Assembly: GCA_038230415.1 (NCBI GenBank)
Contig: JBBRNH010000066.1
Coordinates: forward strand, 1 to 33,881
Direction: 5' to 3'
Origin: JBBRNH01 sp038230415
GTDB lineage: Bacteria > Bacteroidota > Bacteroidia > Cytophagales > Spirosomataceae
DNA: 33,881 nucleotides
In this document: positions 16,247 through 23,397 of the stretch, one piece after another
Layout of the letters: every line of letters starts with the position of its first letter
Position numbering within the stretch: the first letter of the stretch is position 1
Position numbers and translations under genes: made by a program
Notes under the pieces: model-generated
The model's database searches: none
What the model was told of the DNA's origin: nothing
The model's input: only the letters and a program-made list of their open reading frames with translations

Positions 16247-16867
16247 ATGTCTGGATTAATAGGCAGAAAAATCGGGATGACCAGCGTGTACAATGCGGAC
16301 GGGCAGGCTCTGGCGTGTACAGTTATCGAAACAGGTCCCTGCGTTGTTACCCAAGTTCGTACCAAAGCCAAAGATGGGTACGAGGCCATTCAGTTGGGTT
16401 TCGGCGATAAGAAAGAGAAGCATACCAACAAACCGGAGTTGGGCCACTTCAAAAAAGCGGGGACTGCACCCAAGCGCAAACTCGTGGAGTTTAAGGAGTT
16501 TAAAACGTCGTTTGACCTCGGCGCAACGATTCTTGCCGCCGACGTTTTTGCCGAAGGTGACACCGTAAACGTGGTAGGCACGGTTAAAGGTCGGGGCTTT
16601 CAGGGTGTTGTGAAGCGGCACGGCTTTGCCGGTGTTGGCGGCCAAACCCATGGTCAGCACAACCGGGGCCGTCACCCAGGGTCTATCGGCGCGTGTTCGT
16701 TTCCATCGCGGGTCTTCAAGGGCCTTCGCATGGCGGGGCGCATGGGCAACAACCGCGTAAAAATCCAGAACCTGAAGGTGCTGCGGATTATGTCGGAGCA
16801 AAATTTAGTGGTCGTTACCGGCTCCGTTCCAGGTGCCAAAAACTCTTACGTCATCATCGAGAAATAA
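16247..16867 (+). CDS. rplC: 50S ribosomal protein L3
   Basis: Early-assembly 23S rRNA-binding protein, 206 aa, normal family length. Visible signatures are the N-terminal GLIGRKIGMTSVY, VKGRGFQGVVKRHGF, the central-loop segment GGQTHGQHNRGRHPGSIG that reaches toward the peptidyl-transferase centre, and VFKGLRMAGRMGNNRV near the C-terminus. It is the first gene of the cluster here; rpsJ, its usual upstream neighbour, is not present. It is preceded by the long structured leader and followed by rplD after 6 nt. Confidence 0.97.
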   Translation: MSGLIGRKIGMTSVYNADGQALACTVIETGPCVVTQVRTKAKDGYEAIQLGFGDKKEKHTNKPELGHFKKAGTAPKRKLVEFKEFKTSFDLGATILAADVFAEGDTVNVVGTVKGRGFQGVVKRHGFAGVGGQTHGQHNRGRHPGSIGACSFPSRVFKGLRMAGRMGNNRVKIQNLKVLRIMSEQNLVVVTGSVPGAKNSYVIIEK

Positions 16868-16873
16868 GCCGTC

Positions 16874-17503
16874 ATGGAAGTCATCGTATATAACAGCAAG
16901 GGCGAGGATACAGGGAAAAAAGTAACCCTGCCAGACGAAATTTTCGGTATCGAACCCAACGAACACGCTATTTATTTAGACGTGAAACAGTACCACGCCA
17001 ATCAGCGGCAGGGTACGCACAAAGCGAAAGAACGCGCCGAAAACGCCCACTCGACCCGCAAACTCAAGAAACAAAAAGGCACGGGCGGTGCGCGGGCAGG
17101 GTCGGCAAAATCGCCGGTGTTTGTCGGTGGTGGCCGCATTTTCGGCCCCCGTCCCCGCGACTACTCGTTCAAACTGAACAAGAAAGTCAAGCAACTTGCC
17201 CGCAAATCGGCCCTGTCGGTGAAAGCCCAGGAAGACCGGGTGTCAGTAATTGACTCGGTAAGTTTCGATGCGCCCCGCACCAAAGACTACATCTCGTTCA
17301 TTGCCGCTGTCTCTGCCGGTAGCAAAAAGACGCTGCTCATTCTGCCGGAGGTCAATACCAATGTGGTGCTGTCGAGCCGGAACGTGCAGAAAGCCAAAGT
17401 AACAACAGCCTCGCAGGTGAATACCTACGACCTGATGAACGCTGACCGGCTGCTGATTAGCGAAGACGCGATTCCTCACCTGCAAATCATGTTCGAGAAA
17501 TAA
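16874..17503 (+). CDS. rplD: 50S ribosomal protein L4
   Basis: A 209-aa protein that binds 23S rRNA; its extended loop lines the peptide exit tunnel. The loop is visible at residues about 45-100 (THKAKERAEN, KKQKGTGGARAGSAKSPVF, GPRPRDYSFKLNKKV). The C-terminal globular part ends with LLISEDAIPHLQIMFEK. In Gammaproteobacteria L4 autoregulates the S10 operon; the rplC leader is a candidate for analogous control here, but no homologous structure was identified. rplW follows after 4 nt. Confidence 0.97.
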   Translation: MEVIVYNSKGEDTGKKVTLPDEIFGIEPNEHAIYLDVKQYHANQRQGTHKAKERAENAHSTRKLKKQKGTGGARAGSAKSPVFVGGGRIFGPRPRDYSFKLNKKVKQLARKSALSVKAQEDRVSVIDSVSFDAPRTKDYISFIAAVSAGSKKTLLILPEVNTNVVLSSRNVQKAKVTTASQVNTYDLMNADRLLISEDAIPHLQIMFEK

Positions 17504-17507
17504 AATC

Positions 17508-17798
17508 ATGATAAACGTACTGAAACGCCCCATCGTCACCGAAAAAATGACAGCCATGAACAAGCTGGGCAAGTATGCGTTCGAGGTTGAAATCAAAGCC
17601 GACAAGATTCAGATCAAGAAGGCCATCGAAAAACTGTACAGCATCAAAGTCGTGTCGGTAACAACGATGCGGACGCTGGGCAAGAAACGCAGCAAAAACA
17701 TCAATGGCCGGGTCGTGACGGGGTACACCTCAACCACCAAAAAAGCCATCGTGACCGTTGCCAAGGGAGAAATTATTGACATTTACGCAGACTTATAA
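17508..17798 (+). CDS. rplW: 50S ribosomal protein L23
   Basis: A 96-aa tunnel-exit protein and docking site for trigger factor and SRP. It starts MINVLKRPIVTEKMTAMN, with YAFEVEIKADKIQIKKAIE and a C-terminal part containing KKAIVTVAKGEIIDIY. Length is normal. A palindromic 87-nt gap separates it from rplB. Confidence 0.97.
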   Translation: MINVLKRPIVTEKMTAMNKLGKYAFEVEIKADKIQIKKAIEKLYSIKVVSVTTMRTLGKKRSKNINGRVVTGYTSTTKKAIVTVAKGEIIDIYADL

Positions 17799-17801
17799 AT
17801 G

Positions 17802-17871
17802 CGTTTAGGGTTGACTGTTTAACGTGTAAGGTTTTCCCGCACATTAAACGGTAAACCTCAAACCTTAAACG
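17802..17871. repeat. Imperfect nested inverted repeat between rplW and rplB
   Basis: Outer arms CGTTTAGGGTT (17802-17812) and AACCTTAAACG (17861-17871) pair with one G-T wobble. Inner arms GTTTAACGTG (17817-17826) and CACATTAAAC (17840-17849) have one mismatch. The element starts 4 nt after the rplW stop and ends 14 nt before the rplB start, so it fills the gap. Confidence 0.6.
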
Positions 17872-17885
17872 ACAGAACATAAATC

Positions 17886-18710
17886 ATGGGAGTTAAAAAA
17901 CTAAGACCAGTAACGCCAAGTATGCGGACCCGCGTGGCCCCCGACTTTGCCGAACTGACTACCTCCAAGCCGGAACGCAGTCTCCTGGAGCCTCTCAAAA
18001 AAAGTGGTGGACGGAATAATCAGGGCCGCCGGACGATGCGCTACATCGGTGGCGGACACCGGCAGCATTACCGAATTATCGACTTCAAACGCGATAAAGT
18101 CGGGATGCCCGCCGAAGTGCTGAGCGTTGAGTATGACCCAAATCGCACGGCCCGTATTTCGCTCGTGCAGTATGAGGACGGCGAAAAGCGGTACATCATT
18201 GCGCCACAGGGTATTCAGGTCGGGCAGAAAATTCTGTCGGGCGAAGGAGTCACACCGGACGTGGGTAACGCTATGAAGCTGATTTCGATGCCTCTCGGTA
18301 CGATTGTGCACAATATTGAACTGACCCCCGGCAAAGGTGGTTGCATGGCCCGCTCTGCGGGTACATACGCCCAGTTGGTGGGCCGTGAAGAACGTTACGT
18401 GATTCTGCGGACACCCGCCGGCGAAACGCGCCGGGTGTTGGGTGTGTGCATGGCAACGGTAGGTTCGGTATCAAACGCCGACCATATGAACGTTACGATG
18501 GGCAAAGCTGGCCGGGTGCGTTGGATGGGCCGTCGGCCACGGGTTCGGGGCGTTGTAATGAACCCCGTTGATCACCCAATGGGTGGTGGTGAAGGCAAGG
18601 CTTCGGGCGGACATCCCCGCTCACGGAATGGTCAGATGGCGAAGGGCCAGAAAACCCGTGACAAAAACAAACCATCAAGTGCGTTAATCATTAGCCGCCG
18701 TAAAAAATAA
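17886..18710 (+). CDS. rplB: 50S ribosomal protein L2
   Basis: A 274-aa core large-subunit protein needed for subunit association and peptidyl-transferase activity. Clear motifs are KKSGGRNNQGRRTMRYIGGG near residue 40, the OB/SH3-like centre, LTPGKGGCMARSAGTYAQLV, and GRRPRVRGVVMNPVDHPMGG. H230 matches the functionally important first His of the NPVDHPHGG motif in other bacteria. The second His is Met232 here, which is common in Bacteroidota as far as I recall. rpsS follows after 6 nt. Confidence 0.97.
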   Translation: MGVKKLRPVTPSMRTRVAPDFAELTTSKPERSLLEPLKKSGGRNNQGRRTMRYIGGGHRQHYRIIDFKRDKVGMPAEVLSVEYDPNRTARISLVQYEDGEKRYIIAPQGIQVGQKILSGEGVTPDVGNAMKLISMPLGTIVHNIELTPGKGGCMARSAGTYAQLVGREERYVILRTPAGETRRVLGVCMATVGSVSNADHMNVTMGKAGRVRWMGRRPRVRGVVMNPVDHPMGGGEGKASGGHPRSRNGQMAKGQKTRDKNKPSSALIISRRKK

Positions 18711-18716
18711 GATACC

Positions 18717-18995
18717 ATGGCACGTTCCCTAAAGAAAGGCCCCTATATAGATTTTCGGCTCGACAACAAAGTGCAGGTAATGAACGATTCTGGCAAGAAG
18801 TCGGTCATCAAAACCTGGTCACGTCGCTCCATGATTTCGCCAGATTTCGTTGGTCATACCTTCGCGGTTCACAACGGCAATAAATTCATTCCGGTTTACG
18901 TCACGGAGAACATGGTGGGTCACAAACTCGGTGAGTTTTCGCCTACCCGCAACTTCCGGGGTCACACAGCGAAAAAAGACAAAGGCAAAAGATAG
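18717..18995 (+). CDS. rpsS: 30S ribosomal protein S19
   Basis: A 92-aa small-subunit head protein that works with S13 and contacts tRNA. Start MARSLKKGPYIDFRLDNKV, then KTWSRRSMISPDFVGHTFAVHNG and HKLGEFSPTRNFRGH; length is normal. Its stop is followed directly by the palindromic gap before rplV. Confidence 0.97.
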   Translation: MARSLKKGPYIDFRLDNKVQVMNDSGKKSVIKTWSRRSMISPDFVGHTFAVHNGNKFIPVYVTENMVGHKLGEFSPTRNFRGHTAKKDKGKR

Positions 18996-19007
18996 GGGTT
19001 AGTGGTC

Positions 19008-19075
19008 AGTGATTAGTGGTTAGTTTTTTTACTGACTGCCAGCCACTTACCACTTACCACTGTCCACTAATCACT
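19008..19075. repeat. Perfect 12-bp inverted repeat between rpsS and rplV
   Basis: AGTGATTAGTGG (19008-19019) pairs exactly with CCACTAATCACT (19064-19075). The interior contains further TTAGTGG/CCACTTA words, allowing alternative registers. The right arm ends 5 nt before the rplV ATG. CCACTAATCACTCA recurs at 20511-20524 before rplP. Confidence 0.7.
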
Positions 19076-19080
19076 CAAAA

Positions 19081-19491
19081 ATGGAAGCAGTAGCAAAATT
19101 GAGAAATGTGCCTACGTCGCCCCGTAAAATGCGTTTGATCGCCGATCTGATTCGGGGGCAGCGGGTGGGTAAGGCGTTGGGTATGCTGAAATTTCAGCCG
19201 CAGGCCGGAGCCGTTCTTTTACAGAAAGTGTTGCTCTCGGCGGTTGCCAACTGGCAGCAGAAAAACCCGGACGCTTCGGTTGAAGAAGCCGACCTGTTTA
19301 TTAAGACCGTTTTTGTGGACGGTGGCCCAATGCTGAAACGCCTTCGGCCCGCTCCGCAGGGACGCGGCCACCGGATTCGGAAACGCTCGAACCACATCAC
19401 GCTCATCATTGACAGTTTCGTGCCGTCAGGTTTTGAGGGCGGTGCCGAAGAGACGTATGCAGATGAAAACGAAACACTCGTAAACCAATAG
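19081..19491 (+). CDS. rplV: 50S ribosomal protein L22
   Basis: A 136-aa tunnel-wall protein with the typical start RNVPTSPRKMRLIADLIRG and the beta-hairpin region near residues 80-100 (MLKRLRPAPQGRGHRIRKRS). The C-terminus has an acidic tail of about 20 residues (GGAEETYADENETLVNQ) beyond the usual end ITLIIDS. rpsC follows after 6 nt. Confidence 0.96.
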   Translation: MEAVAKLRNVPTSPRKMRLIADLIRGQRVGKALGMLKFQPQAGAVLLQKVLLSAVANWQQKNPDASVEEADLFIKTVFVDGGPMLKRLRPAPQGRGHRIRKRSNHITLIIDSFVPSGFEGGAEETYADENETLVNQ

Positions 19492-19497
19492 CCACGA

Positions 19498-20436
19498 ATG
19501 GGACAGAAAATTAATCCGATAAGCTTTCGGCTCGGAATCGTCCGGGGCTGGGAATCGAGCTGGTACGGCGGCAAAGAATTCGCCGAAAAGCTTGTCGAAG
19601 ACGAAAAAATCAGAAAATACATCGCAGCCCGTATTCCGAAAGGAGCCATTGCGCGGGTGATGATCGAGCGTACCCTCAAACGCATTACCCTGACGATTCA
19701 TACGGCCCGGCCCGGTATTGTTATCGGTAAAGGCGGTAATGAGGTGGACAAGATCAAAGAGGAGTTGAAGAAGATCACCGAGAAAGACGTGCAGATCAAC
19801 ATCTTCGAGATTAAGCGGCCCGAAGTTGATGCCAAACTCATCGGTGAGGCCATCGCCCAGCAGCTACAGGCCCGAATTTCGTTCCGGCGTGCCATGAAGC
19901 AAGCCATTCAGGGTGCCATGCGTCTTGGCGCACAGGGTATCAAAGTGAAAGTATCAGGCAGGTTGGGTGGCGCAGAAATTGCCCGCTCCGAGCAGTATAA
20001 GGAAGGTCGGGTGCCGCTTCACACGCTCCGGGCCGATATCGACTATGCACTCTCCGAAGCCCAAACCGTTTATGGCATCATTGGCATCAAGGTGTGGGTA
20101 TTCAAAGGCGAAGTTTATGGCAAACGTGACCTGTCACCGGCAGCCATGATGACTCAGGCGCAGGCCAACGACCGCGTTGGTGGTGGCGACCGGGGTGATC
20201 GGGGCGACCGTCGCCCTCGCGGAGACCGCGAAGGTGGCGACCGTCGGGATCGGGGCCGGAATGACCGGGGCGGTAACGCGGCTGGTGGTGGTAACGACCG
20301 GGGTGGTAATAATCGCGGTGGTGGTGCCGGTGGCAACAATCGCGGTGGCGGTGGTGCTGGCGGTGGCAGCCGACCCGGTGGTGCTGGTGGTGGAGGCAGC
20401 CGACCCGGTGGTGGCGGTGGCGGAGGCAGACGATAA
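19498..20436 (+). CDS. rpsC: 30S ribosomal protein S3 with long Gly/Arg/Asp-rich tail
   Basis: A 312-aa protein, about 90 residues longer than the family core. The conserved part (1-223) has GQKINPISFRLGI at the start, a type-2 KH domain with GKGG at 77-80, and the C-terminal S3 domain (VSGRLGGAEIARSEQYKEG). S3 binds 16S rRNA in the head and forms part of the mRNA entry helicase with S4 and S5. Residues 224-312 are low complexity: first GDRGDRRPRGD-type repeats, then GGNNRGGG and GGGSRPGG repeats ending GGGRR. The tail is in frame to a single stop, and resembles RGG-type RNA-binding tails. Its role is unknown. Confidence 0.96.
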   Translation: MGQKINPISFRLGIVRGWESSWYGGKEFAEKLVEDEKIRKYIAARIPKGAIARVMIERTLKRITLTIHTARPGIVIGKGGNEVDKIKEELKKITEKDVQINIFEIKRPEVDAKLIGEAIAQQLQARISFRRAMKQAIQGAMRLGAQGIKVKVSGRLGGAEIARSEQYKEGRVPLHTLRADIDYALSEAQTVYGIIGIKVWVFKGEVYGKRDLSPAAMMTQAQANDRVGGGDRGDRGDRRPRGDREGGDRRDRGRNDRGGNAAGGGNDRGGNNRGGGAGGNNRGGGGAGGGSRPGGAGGGGSRPGGGGGGGRR

Positions 20437-20449
20437 ACAGAGCAGGGCG

Positions 20450-20514
20450 GTGACAGGTGGTAAGTGGCTGGTAAACAGCACAGAACTAGCAACCAACCAC
20501 TAACCACAGGCCAC
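20450..20514. repeat. Imperfect inverted repeat between rpsC and rplP
   Basis: A 23-nt left arm (20450-20472) pairs with a 23-nt right arm (20492-20514) at 18 of 23 positions by hand. The words GGTGGTAAGTGG and CCACTAACCAC resemble those of the rpsS-rplV element. The rplP ATG is 15 nt beyond. Confidence 0.55.
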
Positions 20515-20529
20515 TAATCACTCAGAATC

Positions 20530-20964
20530 ATGTTACAACCAAAAAGAACCAAATTTCGGAAAATGCACAAAGGCCGGGTTCGTGGCCTGGCAACGCGGGG
20601 AGCCGAGATCGCTTTCGGAACCTTTGCTATAAAATCGCTCGAACCGGGCTGGATAACCGCCCGGCAGATCGAAGCGGCCCGTATCTCTGTGACGCGGGCT
20701 ATGAAGCGGGAAGGACAGGTATGGATTCGGATTTTCCCCGATAAACCCATTACCAAAAAGCCCGCCGAAGTACGGATGGGTAAAGGCAAAGGTGCGCCGG
20801 AGTATTGGGTCGCTGTTGTGAAACCCGGAACTATCTTGTTTGAAACAACGGGCGTTCCCATTGCCATTGGCATGGAAGCTCTGCGGTTGGCGGCTCAGAA
20901 ATTACCCCTGCGGACAAAGTTTGTGGTTCGGCGCGATTACCAGGAAGAAACAGAACAAGCGTAA
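20530..20964 (+). CDS. rplP: 50S ribosomal protein L16
   Basis: A 144-aa protein positioning the acceptor and D arms of tRNA at the A site. Start MLQPKRTKFRKMHKGRVRGL, then AARISVTRAMKREGQVWIRI, and KPAEVRMGKGKGAPEYWVAVV containing the conserved basic loop. Length is slightly above the common 137-140 residues because of the C-terminal YQEETEQA. Confidence 0.97.
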   Translation: MLQPKRTKFRKMHKGRVRGLATRGAEIAFGTFAIKSLEPGWITARQIEAARISVTRAMKREGQVWIRIFPDKPITKKPAEVRMGKGKGAPEYWVAVVKPGTILFETTGVPIAIGMEALRLAAQKLPLRTKFVVRRDYQEETEQA

Positions 20965-20984
20965 AGACGCAACATTTTGCGTCT
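20965..20984. repeat. Short perfect palindromic element between rplP and rpmC
   Basis: AGACGCAA (20965-20972), loop CATT, TTGCGTCT (20977-20984), followed by CTACC. It starts directly after the rplP stop. It resembles the AGACGCAAAATTTTGCGTCT-type short palindromes that I recall as dispersed in several genomes, so it may be a REP-like insertion. Confidence 0.55.
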
Positions 20985-21006
20985 CTACCAGACAATAACA
21001 AACGCC

Positions 21007-21201
21007 ATGAAAAAGGAAGACGTAACTGTATTCTCGCCCGAAGACCTCCGTAGCGAAGTCACCGCCGAGCGCGACCGACTCTTGAAATTACGATTTGCCC
21101 ACGCGGTTTCTCCTATCGAGAACCCATTGCGAATCCGGGAAAGCCGCAAGCGGATTTCCCGTTTATTAACCCAATTGACCATTAAAACCCGGCAAGCCTG
21201 A
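21007..21201 (+). CDS. rpmC: 50S ribosomal protein L29
   Basis: A 64-aa tunnel-exit protein made of two helices. I chose the ATG at 21007 (MKKEDVTVFSPEDLRSEV); an in-frame ATG at 20977 lies inside the preceding hairpin and would add ten atypical residues. The family motif appears as RFAHAVSPIENPLRIRESRK. The stop TGA shares its A with the rpsQ ATG (TGATG), indicating translational coupling. Confidence 0.95.
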   Translation: MKKEDVTVFSPEDLRSEVTAERDRLLKLRFAHAVSPIENPLRIRESRKRISRLLTQLTIKTRQA

Positions 21202-21653
21202 TGGAAAGCGAAATGGAACAGCCGCAAGAGCAGTCTGCACCGACAGCACAGGCTCCGATAGTAGAGACAGAAATCGCCACGGAAACGATTGAGGCTGCGG
21301 CAGTAGAAATACCCGCCGAAACTCCCGTTGCCGAACCGATAGCTGTTGTTGCCGAGGCAACAGAAGTAAAAGTAGATGCTTCAGCAGCCAAGGCAGAAAG
21401 CGAACGCAACGCCCGCAAAGAGCGTGTTGGTAAAGTGACGAGCAACAAAATGATGAAAACCATCACCGTTGCCGTTGACCGAAAAGTGAAACACCCCATG
21501 TACGGGAAATTTATGAACCGCACGACCAAGTTTACGGCGCACGACGAGACAAACGAATGTGGTATTGGTGACACGGTACGCATTATGGAAACCCGTCCGT
21601 TGAGCAAAAACAAACGGTGGCGGTTGATAGAAATCATCGAAAGAGCTAAATAA
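21201..21653 (+). CDS. rpsQ: 30S ribosomal protein S17 with N-terminal extension
   Basis: A 150-aa protein; S17 is normally about 80-90 aa. Residues about 69-150 are the core OB-fold (RKERVGKVTSNKMMKTITV, HPMYGKFMNRTTKFTAHDE, CGIGDTVRIMETRPLSKNK), which binds 16S rRNA. Residues 1-68 are an acidic Glu/Ala/Thr/Val/Pro-rich extension without predicted fold. No other ATG closer to the core is obvious apart from Met5, and the start overlaps the rpmC stop, so the extension is probably translated. Function of the extension is unknown. Confidence 0.95.
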   Translation: MESEMEQPQEQSAPTAQAPIVETEIATETIEAAAVEIPAETPVAEPIAVVAEATEVKVDASAAKAESERNARKERVGKVTSNKMMKTITVAVDRKVKHPMYGKFMNRTTKFTAHDETNECGIGDTVRIMETRPLSKNKRWRLIEIIERAK

Positions 21654-21656
21654 GCA

Positions 21657-22025
21657 ATGGTACAGCAAGAATCAAGACTGGGCGTTGCCGATAATAGTGG
21701 CGCGAAAGAAGTGCTGGTCATCCGCGTGTTGGGTGGCACGGGCAAACGATACGCCAGCGTTGGCGATAAAATTGTGGTGACGGTCAAAGCGGCCTTGTCA
21801 TCAAGCACGATGAAAAAAGGCACGGTCTCGAAAGCCGTTGTGGTTCGGACGAAAAAAGAAATCCGCCGGAAAGACGGGTCTTATATTCGGTTTGAAGACA
21901 ACGCTGCCGTACTGCTCAACAACAACGATGAACCGCGTGGTACGCGCATCTTCGGGCCGGTAGCCCGCGAGTTGCGCGAGAAGCAGTTCATGAAAATCGT
22001 ATCGCTGGCACCGGAAGTGCTGTAA
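21657..22025 (+). CDS. rplN: 50S ribosomal protein L14
   Basis: A 122-aa protein of the inter-subunit face and binding site of RsfS. Start MVQQESRLGVADNSGAKEV, then IRVLGGTGKRYASVGD, and C-terminal GTRIFGPVARELREKQFMK with typical length. Three nt separate it from rpsQ. Confidence 0.97.
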   Translation: MVQQESRLGVADNSGAKEVLVIRVLGGTGKRYASVGDKIVVTVKAALSSSTMKKGTVSKAVVVRTKKEIRRKDGSYIRFEDNAAVLLNNNDEPRGTRIFGPVARELREKQFMKIVSLAPEVL

Positions 22026-22031
22026 GAAACG

Positions 22032-22391
22032 ATGAAGAAAAAGATTATTCTTCCCAAGCACAAATTCCACGTCAAAGCCGGTGATACGGTGGTCGTTATT
22101 GGCGGCAACTCGAAAGGGCAGCAGGGCGTGGTGACGGAAGTGATTGTGGACAAAGACCGCGCCCGTGTTGAAGGAGCGGCCATGATAACGAAGCATATCA
22201 AGCCAACGGCGCAAAGCCCGCAGGGTGAACTGTTGAAAACCGAAGGCTCTATTCATATCAGTAACCTGATGCTGATTGACCCGGCGACGGGGCAACCTAC
22301 CCGTACGGGCCGCAAGGTGAATGAGCAGGGAAAACTGCAACGCTTTTCGAAGAAGACCGGCAACTTTATTCCTGACGGAAAGAACTACTAA
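22032..22391 (+). CDS. rplX: 50S ribosomal protein L24
   Basis: A 119-aa assembly-initiator protein near the tunnel exit. The KOW motif is visible as VKAGDTVVVIGGNSKGQQG. Then GAAMITKHIKPTAQSPQGE and SNLMLIDPATGQPTRTGRK follow. Spacing to rplN is 6 nt and to rplE 12 nt. Confidence 0.97.
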   Translation: MKKKIILPKHKFHVKAGDTVVVIGGNSKGQQGVVTEVIVDKDRARVEGAAMITKHIKPTAQSPQGELLKTEGSIHISNLMLIDPATGQPTRTGRKVNEQGKLQRFSKKTGNFIPDGKNY

Positions 22392-22403
22392 GATTCTGAA
22401 AAT

Positions 22404-22964
22404 ATGGCAACGCCCAGACTTAAAGAAAAATATTTGACCGAGGTTGTGCCGCAGTTGAAAGACAAGTTTCAGTACAAATCAGTGATGCAAGTGCCTCGCC
22501 TGACGAAAATTGTTATCAACAAAGGAATTGGAGCAGCCGTAGCCGACAAAAAGCTCGTTGATGTTGGCATTGAGGAACTGACCACGATTTCGGGTCAGAA
22601 GGCCGTAGCAACGATCTCGAAGAAGGCCGTGTCGAACTTCAAATTGCGCGAAAAAATGCCCATTGGTGCGAAAGTGACCCTGCGCGGAGAGCGGATGTAC
22701 GAATTTCTGGATCGCTTGACAGCCGTTGCCTTACCCCGTGTGCGGGACTTCAAAGGCATCAGCGACAAAGGGTTCGATGGTCATGGAAACTATACGTTCG
22801 GCGTGAAGGAGCAGATTATCTTCCCCGAAATCAGCATCGAAAAAGTAGCCCGGATTTCGGGTATGGACATCACGTTTGTGACTTCTGCCGAAAACGACAG
22901 CGAGAGTTACGAACTGTTGAAAGCCTTAGGAATGCCCTTTGCAAACGCAGGTAAGAAAGCATAA
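22404..22964 (+). CDS. rplE: 50S ribosomal protein L5
   Basis: A 186-aa central-protuberance protein that binds 5S rRNA and contacts P-site tRNA. Motifs are VPRLTKIVINKGIGAA, KAVSNFKLREKMPIGAKVTL, LPRVRDFKGISDKGFDGHGN, and FGVKEQIIFPEI. Length is normal, and rpsN follows after 3 nt. Confidence 0.97.
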   Translation: MATPRLKEKYLTEVVPQLKDKFQYKSVMQVPRLTKIVINKGIGAAVADKKLVDVGIEELTTISGQKAVATISKKAVSNFKLREKMPIGAKVTLRGERMYEFLDRLTAVALPRVRDFKGISDKGFDGHGNYTFGVKEQIIFPEISIEKVARISGMDITFVTSAENDSESYELLKALGMPFANAGKKA

Positions 22965-22967
22965 ATC

Positions 22968-23237
22968 ATGGCAAGAGAATCCATCAAAGCGCGGGAGCGG
23001 AAGCGCGAAGCCTTAGTTGCTAAATACGCCGTTAAACGGGCCGCCCTTAAAGTTGCCGGTGATTACATTGGGTTAGACAAACTACCCAAAAATGCCTCTC
23101 CGGTGCGGTTACACAACCGTTGTAAGCTAACGGGTCGCCCGCGTGGGTACATGCGGAAGTTCGGCATCTCGCGGGTAACGTTCCGCGAAATGGCTTCGGC
23201 GGGTAAGATTCCGGGCGTAACCAAGTCAAGCTGGTAA
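22968..23237 (+). CDS. rpsN: 30S ribosomal protein S14, zinc-independent form
   Basis: An 89-aa head protein. Family motifs are MARESIKARERKREALV, NRCKLTGRPRGYMRKFGIS and a SW C-terminus. Only one Cys (in NRCKLTG) is present, so it is the longer form without the CxxC...CxxC zinc ribbon. After its stop the longest gap inside the cluster (160 nt) separates it from rpsH. Confidence 0.97.
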   Translation: MARESIKARERKREALVAKYAVKRAALKVAGDYIGLDKLPKNASPVRLHNRCKLTGRPRGYMRKFGISRVTFREMASAGKIPGVTKSSW

Positions 23238-23263
23238 ACCCTTTGGTTTAAGGTTGATCGTTT

Positions 23264-23320
23264 AAAGTCTAACGCGCTACTTGTGCGAATAACGACTTTA
23301 GACCTTATACTTTAGACTTT
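23264..23320. repeat. Inverted repeat between rpsN and rpsH
   Basis: AAAGTCTAA (23264-23272) pairs exactly with TTAGACTTT (23312-23320). A second ACTTTAGACC word between them could pair in another register, and flanking GTTGATCG/CAACG words may extend the helix. It ends 25 nt upstream of the internal promoter of rpsH. Confidence 0.55.
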
Positions 23321-23344
23321 CAACGACTTAAATTATTGTTTTCG

Positions 23345-23352
23345 TAATTTTG
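23345..23352 (+). promoter_or_regulatory. Internal -7 promoter element upstream of rpsH
   Basis: TAATTTTG matches TAnnTTTG. No TTG lies at exactly 19 nt; the best upstream element is CTTT near 23317-23320, so the -33 box is weak. The predicted transcript would start about 40 nt before rpsH and could drive rpsH onwards (the spc half of the cluster). Confidence 0.5.
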
Positions 23353-23397
23353 CAACCCATTCATACTGCGGGACTTGCAAGTAACAGGACATCAAGA

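Noticed and set aside
18558..18590. L2 with Met in place of the second His of the HPHGG motif as a functional defect
   Set aside because: The first His (H230) is kept, and HPMGG is, as I recall, common in Bacteroidota L2.
20170..20430. S3 tail as a frameshift artefact
   Set aside because: The tail keeps one frame to its stop with sensible Arg/Gly/Asp codons and leads directly into a normal intergenic element and rplP.
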